A stretch of DNA of 15,566 nucleotides from an uncultured Collinsella sp. (GTDB taxonomy: Bacteria; Actinomycetota; Coriobacteriia; Coriobacteriales; Coriobacteriaceae), in assembly GCA_902470925.1 (NCBI GenBank), contig CABRIF010000056.1:1-15566 (forward strand), written 5' to 3'. Each line of letters opens with the position of its first letter. Within the stretch, counting starts at the first letter, position 1. A model generated the notes under the pieces. The model was not told the DNA's origin. It did no database searches and was given only the letters and a program-made list of their open reading frames with translations. Both the position numbers and the translations under genes were made by a program. Positions 1-6,310 of this stretch are shown piece after piece.

Positions 1-1
1 G

Positions 2-395
2 GTTTTGGCCATCCGCGGCATTCCGGGTGCGAGTTTCGCCGAGTGCAGGTTTCATCGGGTGCGGATTTTGGACATCCGGGATGCACCGGCGCCGGGCCGC
101 GCCCGGGTGCCGCACGCGGGTGCGGGTTTTGGCCATCCGCGGCATTCCGGGTTCGCATCGTGGCCATCCCGGGTTCTCATCTCGGCATCGCGGGTGCGGG
201 CTCCGTCCATCGAGCGCATCCCGGGTGCGGGTTCCGTCCATCCCGAGCATCCCGGGTTCGCATTGAAGCCGTTCGCGAACACGGGGTTCGGGTTCCGTCC
301 ATCGAGCGCATCCCGGGTTCGGCTTTCGTCCATCCCCCGCATCCCGGGTTCGCATCGTGGCCATTCGCGAACACAGGGTTCGGGTTCCGTCCATC
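2..395 (+). repeat. Forward half of composite inverted array 1 (30-31 bp repeats)
   Basis: Tandem degenerate repeats whose best-conserved 20 bases read GGGTTCGGGTTCCGTCCATC, followed by about 10-11 variable bases such as GAGCGCATCCC. Clear unit starts are at 192, 223, 254, 284, 315, 346 and 376, a step of 30-31 bp; units before 192 (near 25, 58, 118, 149, 171) are more diverged. No gene is credible here: several frames stay open only because the repeat lacks stop codons, and no ribosome binding site or recognisable domain appears. The array may continue beyond the left edge of the window. Confidence 0.9.
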
Positions 396-416
396 GAGGG
401 GCGAAAAACGGCGCTG
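396..416 (+). repeat. Conserved core between forward and reverse halves of array 1
   Basis: A 21-base core containing GGGGCGAAAAAC lies between the last forward unit (376-395) and the first reverse unit (417-436). These two units are reverse complements at 17 of 20 positions, so the core would be the loop of a long hairpin. The same core, about 16 of 21 bases identical, recurs inverted at 10588-10608 in an equivalent position. Confidence 0.8.
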
Positions 417-596
417 GATGGACAAAAGCCGAACCCTATGTGACCAGATGGACCAAACCCGAACCCTGTGTGGGCAGGCGGTCTCAACACGAACCCCTTG
501 TTGCCGGATGGACGAAAGCCGAACCCCCTGTGGCCAAATGAGCTCAGCCCGAACCCGCTGCGGCCAGGCGGACCAGACGCGAACTCCCATTACAGT
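417..596 (-). repeat. Reverse half of composite inverted array 1, block A
   Basis: Six units at an exact 30-bp step (417, 447, 477, 507, 537, 567). Read on the minus strand, each is the same 20-base module as the forward half, for example GGGTTCGGCTTTTGTCCATC for unit 417, plus a 10-base segment resembling TGGCCACAGG. Because 30 is divisible by three, the + strand can be read as a decapeptide repeat of the type WTKAEPYVTR, but no start signal or gene context supports translation. Confidence 0.9.
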
Positions 597-677
597 TTGG
601 GTCGTCCATAAGGCGACTCCTGCGCTTTCAAGGCATTACGGTTGAGCCGCACCAATGGTCGCCGACCGACCGCCCCG
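597..677. other. Non-repeat spacer inside array 1
   Basis: About 80 bases between two reverse-oriented repeat blocks that do not follow the 30-bp pattern. I see no gene, promoter or clear hairpin in it. It may be decayed repeat or a small insertion. Confidence 0.5.
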
Positions 678-883
678 GATGGCCGTCTGCCCCCTGGTGC
701 CAAACGGAACAGACGCAAACCCTCTGTGGCCAGACGTACGAAACCCGAACCCTATATGGCCAGACGGACGAAAGCCGAACCCTCTGCAGCCAGGCGGACC
801 AGACGCGAACCCCCCTGGTACCAGACGGGCTCGACCCGAACTCGCTGCTACCAGGCGGGCCACACGCGGACCCTACAAGCCCG
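678..883 (-). repeat. Reverse half of array 1, block B, ending at the antiporter stop codon
   Basis: Further reverse-oriented units start near 678 (shortened), 703, 733, 763, 793, 824 and 854, again at a 30-31 bp step. The motif GGACCCTA occurs at 868 and again at 883-890, where the TAG stop codon of the antiporter gene is part of it. The repeats therefore begin directly at the 3' end of that gene with no unique spacer. In the direction of that gene's transcription each unit reads GGGTTCGG-TTTCGTCC plus a spacer like TGGCCACA. Confidence 0.85.
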
Positions 884-887
884 GACC

Positions 888-2438
888 CTACGACACGCCC
901 TCCGACAGCAGGCCGCGGGCGCGCTCGAGCTGCTCGGGCTCGCCCACCAGCCCCAGCACGTCGCCCACGCACAGGGGCATGTCCGCCTCAAGCGCAAGCT
1001 CCATCTCGTCGGCCCGGCGCATCGCCACCGCGCGGGCACCGGTCCTCGCCCGCAGGTCGAGCTCGGCCAGGGTCGCGCCCGCCGCCGCACCGTGCGCCTC
1101 AACCCGGCACCAGCTCAAGCTCACGCCGGGCATGGCATCAACCAAACCGTCGAGCGCATGCAGGGCATCCATGTCGCCCGAGCCAGCATGCTCGCCCGCG
1201 GGCACGGCTGCCGGTACCGCCGACGGGCGGCGCGTGTAGAGCGCCTCGAGCCACGAAAGACCCGCAATCGCACGGCCAAGGGGGTCCACCAGCTTGAATA
1301 CGAACGAGTTCAGCGCGATGGACACCACCGCGGCCCCCAGAATCAGGCTGTACTGATCGGCGGTGAGCACGCCGAGCGAAAGCCCCGCCTGACCCACCAG
1401 AAACGAGAACTCGCCGATCTGCGCCAGGCCCGCCGCAATCGTGAGCGAGGTGGCCACACCCGCCGAGAACAGCAACCCCAGCGCCATGTTGATCAACCAT
1501 TTGCCGAGCATGATGAAGGCGACGAGCGCCACGAGCTCGGGGATGTGATGGGCCAGGAACACCGGGTTGACCATCATGCCCACGCTGGCGAAAAAGATGA
1601 TGGAGAACAGGTCCTGGAACGGGATCGCCTCGGCTGCCACGCGATGCGAGATCTTCGAGCCGCCCACCACGACGCCCGCCAGAAACGCGCCGAGCGCAAC
1701 CGACAGATCGAACAGCAGCGCCGCGAGCATAGCCGTCCCCAGCGCCACGACCACCACAGCCAGCTGGAACAGCTCGCGCGGGCAGAAATGCGCGATGCGC
1801 GCGAGCAGCACCGGCAGCACGCGCGCGCCCACCACCAGCATGATCAGAACGAACGCCGCCGTCTTCGCCAGCGCTAGCCCCAGCCCCTGCGCCAACGCCG
1901 TCGCCGAGGTATCCCCCGGTCCGAACACAACCGGCAGCACCACCAAGATCACCACCGTGGCCAGGTCCTCCACGATCAGCCATCCCGTAGCGATCCGCCC
2001 ACCCTCGGTGCGGGTGAGCCCAGCATCCTCGAGATTCTTGATGAGCACCACCGTGGAGGCAATCGACACCGAAAGCCCCAGCATGACGCCCGCCTCCGCC
2101 GACCAGCCCAGCCCGCAGGCGAGCGCATAGCCGCCGAGCGTGCCGAGCGCGATCTGCAGCACGGCACCCGGCACGGCGATGTTCTTGACCGCCAGCAGGT
2201 CCTTAACCGAGAAGTGCAGGCCCGTGCCGAACATCATGAACATGACGCCGACCTCGGCCAGCTGGCTCATGGCCTCCGAATCGCCGATGAAGCCCGGTGT
2301 AAACGGACCCACCGCCAAGCCGCCCAGCAGATACCCGACGATCGGCGGCAGGCGCACCGCGCGCGCCGCCAAGCCCCCGATGAACGCCGCCACGAGCGCG
2401 AGCACAAATGTCATGAGCAGGATGGTATCTCCGTGCAT
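888..2438 (-). CDS. CPA2-family cation/proton antiporter with C-terminal RCK_C (TrkA-C) domain
   Basis: 516-residue membrane protein of the monovalent cation:proton antiporter-2 family (KefB/KefC/CpaA-like), expected to exchange K+ or Na+ for H+ across the cytoplasmic membrane. The N-terminal 395 residues are a run of hydrophobic segments with the family's GYLLGGLAVGP stretch (35-45) and the acidic pair E157-D158 in IVEDLATVV, matching the ion-binding aspartate region. After a flexible linker (about 403-437) comes an RCK_C-like domain (about 440-513), with no RCK_N/Rossmann domain between. RCK_C domains of CpaA and KhtT bind regulatory ligands such as c-di-AMP, so ligand gating is a reasonable inference. 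The start at 2438 was chosen for its GGAGG four bases upstream; the frame is open further upstream but without a binding site. It lies 198 bp downstream of the ECF S-component gene on the same strand, so readthrough is possible. The exact substrate cannot be told. Confidence 0.9.
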   Translation of the reverse strand: MHGDTILLMTFVLALVAAFIGGLAARAVRLPPIVGYLLGGLAVGPFTPGFIGDSEAMSQLAEVGVMFMMFGTGLHFSVKDLLAVKNIAVPGAVLQIALGTLGGYALACGLGWSAEAGVMLGLSVSIASTVVLIKNLEDAGLTRTEGGRIATGWLIVEDLATVVILVVLPVVFGPGDTSATALAQGLGLALAKTAAFVLIMLVVGARVLPVLLARIAHFCPRELFQLAVVVVALGTAMLAALLFDLSVALGAFLAGVVVGGSKISHRVAAEAIPFQDLFSIIFFASVGMMVNPVFLAHHIPELVALVAFIMLGKWLINMALGLLFSAGVATSLTIAAGLAQIGEFSFLVGQAGLSLGVLTADQYSLILGAAVVSIALNSFVFKLVDPLGRAIAGLSWLEALYTRRPSAVPAAVPAGEHAGSGDMDALHALDGLVDAMPGVSLSWCRVEAHGAAAGATLAELDLRARTGARAVAMRRADEMELALEADMPLCVGDVLGLVGEPEQLERARGLLSEGVS

Positions 2439-2636
2439 AGAACCTCCGGTTGCATATGGATGCCGAACCCACGTGCCGGATGCGCGCAGGCCCGTCTGAA
2501 ACAGGGTATGTAGGTGGTATTCCCATCCCGTACCAGCCCCCGGGCGGGATTGCGCAAGTTGCGCCGTCTTCACGCGATTTCCGCGAGCGGAACGAAGGCG
2601 CCCCATCGCCACATGCCGTCAGCCGAGACCGCACGG

Positions 2637-3410
2637 CTACCTCAGCGCATACTTGCGCACCACCCGCCCGATCCGCCGCGTCCACGGACCATAAAGCGCG
2701 AGCAAAAACAGCGCGGTCGACGCCCCGTGCATCGCGTCGAACGGCAGCGCCGCGACAAGGCGAGCGAACGTCCCCTCCCAGGTGAAGGGCTGCACGAACC
2801 CGATGATGTCATACGCGTTGATCACCGCCCCGTACAGCGCGCCCGACGCCACGCCGGCGCACACGAGCGCCCCGCGTCGCGGTCGGCCGTCCGGACGCGT
2901 CAACATCCCGGTGCTCGCCAGCAGACCCCCCGTATAGCCCACCAGGCCCCACGCATACATCTGCCACGGCGTCCACATGCCCTGCCCGAAGAAAAAGTTG
3001 CTGGTGAAGGCAGCCAACGCCCCCACCATGAACCCGTTTTGAGGCCCCAGGGAGGCACCGGCGATGATGGCGATCGCGCTCACCGGCTTGAAATCGGGGA
3101 TCGACGCGAACAAGATTCGGCCCGCCGCCGCCAACGACGCCAGCACCAGCGTGGGCATGATCTGGCGCAGAGCCGGTCGGCTCCGCTCGTAGCGGGCGAA
3201 AAACAGCCCGATCACCAGCACCGCCACCGCCAGCATCAACACGGCCGAGTTCGCCCATCCGCTTGCGAACAGGGCCAGCATCGCCACGGGCACCGCCAGC
3301 AGCGCAAACACCTCGCCGGCGCGGGCGCGCATCCCCACGCCCGCGCGCCCGTCCGCCGTGCGCGTGCGCATCCGCTCATCCATCGGCATCCTCATCTCTG
3401 CCCGCCGCAT
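2637..3410 (-). CDS. ECF transporter S component (substrate-binding membrane subunit)
   Basis: 257-residue membrane protein, last gene of the ecfT-ecfA-ecfS set. S components capture a vitamin, metal or other micronutrient and dock on the EcfT/EcfA energising module. The core (about 82-257) has the features of ECF-type S subunits: RILFASIPDFKPVSAIAII (98-116), GPQNGFMVGALAAFTSNFFF (122-141) and WTPWQMYAWGLVGYTGGLL (146-164), followed by further membrane segments. Two additional hydrophobic segments (about 35-52 and 54-72) precede the core, an unusual N-terminal extension. The ATG at 3410 overlaps the TGA of the ATPase gene (ATGA). The in-frame ATGs at 3395, 3389 and 3383 are alternatives because the binding site before 3410 is weak. 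The dedicated gene set implies one fixed substrate. Similar S components are tentatively linked to cobalamin-type compounds, but I see no riboswitch or biosynthetic neighbour, so the substrate is left open. Confidence 0.82.
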   Translation of the reverse strand: MRRAEMRMPMDERMRTRTADGRAGVGMRARAGEVFALLAVPVAMLALFASGWANSAVLMLAVAVLVIGLFFARYERSRPALRQIMPTLVLASLAAAGRILFASIPDFKPVSAIAIIAGASLGPQNGFMVGALAAFTSNFFFGQGMWTPWQMYAWGLVGYTGGLLASTGMLTRPDGRPRRGALVCAGVASGALYGAVINAYDIIGFVQPFTWEGTFARLVAALPFDAMHGASTALFLLALYGPWTRRIGRVVRKYALR

Positions 3411-5251
3411 CAGGGCCGGTAGTACACGTTGTGCATAAAGAAGCTCGCCGTCGGCTCCGTACAGGCCAGCTCCCCGTCGAACATCATGGACACCGTCTGC
3501 GCCACCTGCTGCACGAAATCCAGGTCGTGCGAGGCGAAGATCACGGTCGAGCCGGCAGCGCACGCCTCCTCGATCGCGCGGGCAACCAGAAAACGCGCAT
3601 GCGCATCGAGCCCCTTGGTGGGTTCGTCGAGCAGCAGCAGCTCGGGGCGCACGAGCAGCAGCTTGCCGAGCGCCAGCAGCTGCTGCTGACCGCCTGACAG
3701 GTCGTACGGATGCAGGGCCTCCCGCCCCGCCAGCCCCAGGCGCGCCAGCATCGAGGAGACCTCCGCGCGTCCATACCCCGCCGACGACCACTCCATGAGC
3801 TCGTCGGCAACCGACTCGGCTGCGAACAGCGCGCGCGGGTCCTGCGGCAGCAGCGCGCGCGACCGGGCATCCACGCGCACGGCGCCGCGGCGCGGCGTCA
3901 GCACCCCTGCAGCCATCTGCAGCAGCGTCGTTTTTCCGCAACCGTTGCCGCCCACCAGCGCATGGGCCGCACCGGCAGCGAAGCGAGCTCCGAAGCCGCG
4001 CAGCACCCAGGCGCTATCGCGCTCATAGCGGAACCACACGCGCTCTACCTCGACCGCCGGATGCGCCGGAACGTCGGTGGCAGGCTCGACGGGCACCGTG
4101 GCGGCAGACCCGGCGGGCACCGTGCCGGCAGGCGCATACGCCGCCTTGTGCCGAACGTCGCGAGCGCTCGCGAGCGGCCCCGAGGTTTCACTGGCGCAGC
4201 AGGTCGCGGCGGGAGCACCCGCCTCCGCACCACGGGAATCCCCCTCTTCTGCACCCAGCTTGGATACGGCGGCGAACGTGCCCCGCCCGGCGCAGGCAGA
4301 GCCCTCTCCACACACACCCGGCTCGGACGCGGAAGCCGGCACGCTTCGCAACGGCTCCACCACGCGCAGCTCGTCCAGGTCCTCAACTGCGCGCACGCCG
4401 CCGTCCTGCAGGCGATACGCAGCCGTTGCGTAGTCCACCATCGCGCGCGGGGCGTGCGTAGCAACCACCACCGTGCAGCCCAGCTCGCGGTTCACGCGGA
4501 ACAACGCGTGCAGGAAGTTCTTCTCGGCAACGGGATCGAGCTGCGCGGTGGGCTCATCGAGCAGCAGCATCCGCGGCTGCATCACCAGCGTCGACGCCAG
4601 GGCGAGCAGCTGCTTGCGCCCGCCCGACAGCGTGTCGGTCCGCTGGCGAAACCACTCCTCCATGCCGAAGAAATAGCTGGTCTCCGCCACCAGGCGGCGC
4701 ATCTCGGCCTGTGGGGTTCCCAGGTTTTCCAGGCCGAACGCCATCTCGTGCCACACGCTGTCGCACACGATCTGGTTGTCGGGATTCTGAAACACGAAGC
4801 CCACCGTGCGTGCCGAGCTGCGCGCATCGAGCTCGCCAACAGAGCGTCCGAACACCTCGATGGCACCCGCGCACGCACCGCTCGGTGCAATCTCGGGCTT
4901 CACGAGCGACAGCAGGGTCGACTTGCCCGAACCGGTGCCGCCCACCAGCAGCACGAACGCCCCTTGGGGCACCTCGAGCGACACGTCGTGCAGCACCGGT
5001 GCCAGCGCAGCCGGGTAGGTGAAGGTGAGGCCGCGCACACGCAGGGCCGCAGCGCCGGCGGCAGAGGCACCGCTAGCAGAGGCGCCGAGCCCCACCACGC
5101 TCTCGACACGTGCACCAGCGGCCGCATCGCCGATGCCCGCCCGCGCACCATCCAGCGGGCGCGACGTATCAGCATCACCTCTGCGCCATGCCGGGCTGCC
5201 ATCCTGTTGTGCGACCTCCTCAGGCGCAGCAGCGTCGTCGAGCCCCTTCAC
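3410..5251 (-). CDS. ecfA: Energy-coupling factor transporter ATPase, fused double ABC domain (EcfA1-EcfA2)
   Basis: 613 residues with two complete ABC ATPase domains, replacing the usual separate EcfA1 and EcfA2 subunits that hydrolyse ATP to drive ECF uptake. Domain 1 (about 69-290): Walker A GGTGSGKST (104-112), Q-loop FQNPDNQIV (154-162, typical of EcfA), signature LSGGRKQ (208-214), Walker B LLLDEPT (229-235), switch His266. Domain 2 (about 399-600): Walker A GGNGCGKTT (434-442), Q470, signature LSGGQQQ (518-524), Walker B LLLLDEPT (538-545), His575. Both sites look catalytically intact. An Ala/Gly/Ser-rich N-terminal stretch of about 68 residues and a low-complexity linker of about 110 residues (290-398) surround the domains. 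The GTG start at 5251 is set by a near-perfect AAGGAGGT lying within the end of ecfT, with GTGA stop/start overlap. Translation is probably coupled to both neighbours. Confidence 0.93.
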   Translation of the reverse strand: MKGLDDAAAPEEVAQQDGSPAWRRGDADTSRPLDGARAGIGDAAAGARVESVVGLGASASGASAAGAAALRVRGLTFTYPAALAPVLHDVSLEVPQGAFVLLVGGTGSGKSTLLSLVKPEIAPSGACAGAIEVFGRSVGELDARSSARTVGFVFQNPDNQIVCDSVWHEMAFGLENLGTPQAEMRRLVAETSYFFGMEEWFRQRTDTLSGGRKQLLALASTLVMQPRMLLLDEPTAQLDPVAEKNFLHALFRVNRELGCTVVVATHAPRAMVDYATAAYRLQDGGVRAVEDLDELRVVEPLRSVPASASEPGVCGEGSACAGRGTFAAVSKLGAEEGDSRGAEAGAPAATCCASETSGPLASARDVRHKAAYAPAGTVPAGSAATVPVEPATDVPAHPAVEVERVWFRYERDSAWVLRGFGARFAAGAAHALVGGNGCGKTTLLQMAAGVLTPRRGAVRVDARSRALLPQDPRALFAAESVADELMEWSSAGYGRAEVSSMLARLGLAGREALHPYDLSGGQQQLLALGKLLLVRPELLLLDEPTKGLDAHARFLVARAIEEACAAGSTVIFASHDLDFVQQVAQTVSMMFDGELACTEPTASFFMHNVYYRP

Positions 5252-6114
5252 GCGTACCTCCTTATCTCATATAGGTGCAAACCTGTGGGCAGCAGCATCC
5301 ACGCTGCATAGGGGATGTAGCCCCACCACATAACCAGCGGGGTGAGCGTCGGGTAGAACGAGAACTGCGCACACGCCACCCCGGCGAGCGCCGCGCAGCA
5401 GGCCCCGCCCACGATCAGCCCCACCAGCGCCCGCGCATCCGCCGCGGTGAAGCGAAAACGCGTGTAGGTCGTGCGTCGCACAGACGCGCCCCATCCGCGC
5501 GCCCGCATGGCGTCGGCGGTTTCCAGCGAGTCCTCCATACCCCAGCCCATGAGCACCGAGGAGGTGCGCAGGCGCGCGCGGACGCCTCGCGCAGCCCCGG
5601 CAGTCCCCGCCGAAGCCGGCAGCCAGCGCTCAACCACCTCCTGCGCATGGGCAATCGCGTGCCCCTGGCGCACGAAACGCGGGATCAGGCGCATGCTCAT
5701 GGACACCATCAGCGCCACCGTCGGCGCGGCGTTGCCCGCAAGCGCCATCACCTCATCGAAGCGCAGAAGCTGCGCCGCCGCCTGAAACCACAGCACGCTC
5801 GCCACGAACAGGGCGCCCGCCACGCATCCGTATGCCAGGCTCTCCGCATATACCGCGCGCTCGCCCACGCGGAACAACTCGGTGGAACCCGATGCCGAAA
5901 ACAGCGGGTTCACCAGGGCGATCAAGATCACCAGCGGCAGCTGCCAGCGCAAGGCCCCCACCGCGGCGCGCCATCCACGTGCCGCGCAGCCGAACGCCAG
6001 CGCCGAGACGAGCGCGATGCCCACCAGCACCGGCTGGAAGGCCGACATGGCAAGCGCCAGGGTTATGAGCAGGTAGCAGGTCGGCACCGAGGGGTGATAC
6101 GCCTCAAATGCCAT
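5248..6114 (-). CDS. ecfT: Energy-coupling factor transporter transmembrane protein EcfT
   Basis: 288-residue membrane scaffold of the ECF transporter that couples the ATPase to the S component. Hydrophobic segments lie at about 12-45, 53-72, 90-115, 128-140, 226-250 and 257-278. Between the fourth and fifth lies the long cytoplasmic coupling region, with ADAMRARGWG (200-209) as the clear Ala-Arg-Gly motif that docks onto an ATPase domain. The first such motif expected near RFVRQGHAIAHAQ (146-158) is degenerate. The ATG at 6114 is preceded only by a weak AGAAG. The reading frame stays open for another 630 bases upstream, but that part is antisense to glmU and lacks any membrane character. First gene of the ecfT-ecfA-ecfS set, divergent from glmU, and therefore probably directly behind the promoter. 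Confidence 0.9.
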   Translation of the reverse strand: MAFEAYHPSVPTCYLLITLALAMSAFQPVLVGIALVSALAFGCAARGWRAAVGALRWQLPLVILIALVNPLFSASGSTELFRVGERAVYAESLAYGCVAGALFVASVLWFQAAAQLLRFDEVMALAGNAAPTVALMVSMSMRLIPRFVRQGHAIAHAQEVVERWLPASAGTAGAARGVRARLRTSSVLMGWGMEDSLETADAMRARGWGASVRRTTYTRFRFTAADARALVGLIVGGACCAALAGVACAQFSFYPTLTPLVMWWGYIPYAAWMLLPTGLHLYEIRRYA

Positions 6115-6167
6115 GTGCTTCTCTGGCTGCACGCGCACCACCCCTCTACGTGTTCTTCCTGCGCTGG

Positions 6168-6173
6168 ATTCTA
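6168..6173 (-). promoter_or_regulatory. Candidate -10 element for the ecf operon
   Basis: Read on the minus strand the bases are TAGAAT, a good -10 hexamer, about 54 bases before the ecfT start. No convincing -35 hexamer is seen 16-18 bases further upstream. The 6115-6310 gap must hold promoters for both ecfT and glmU; for glmU only AT-rich TATACA/TATCAT patches near 6233-6251 stand out. Confidence 0.3.
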
Positions 6174-6310
6174 CCGCTTCGACCGCACCCGCCCGCCTCG
6201 CACGTCGCCGCCAAGTTGGGACCCGACCCGAATATACACATGGGGTATCATCGATGCCAGCGCCGCCCGCGCAGGCGGCCCATCCTATACACACGAGCAG
6301 GGAGCAGCAT

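Noticed and set aside
5..645. Open reading frames of 80-200 codons across the left repeat array, both strands
   Set aside because: They arise from stop-free 30-bp repeats in several frames at once, lack ribosome binding sites and show only repeat-derived peptides.
2..883. CRISPR array
   Set aside because: Conserved part is about 20 bp with about 10-bp related spacers, orientation reverses in the middle, and no cas gene is present.
642..1877. 411-codon + strand frame
   Set aside because: Antisense to the antiporter gene, Arg/His/Gln-rich composition typical of a shadow frame in GC-rich DNA.
3411..3941. Longer S-component reading frame starting at 3941
   Set aside because: The added part overlaps the second ATPase domain and is Arg/Ala-rich without membrane character; the ATGA junction at 3410 fits better.
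3710..5311. 533-codon + strand frame
   Set aside because: Antisense shadow of the fused ABC ATPase, whose motifs are complete on the minus strand.
6115..6310. Riboswitch (for example cobalamin) ahead of the ECF operon
   Set aside because: The gap is short and I see none of the conserved riboswitch boxes on the minus strand.
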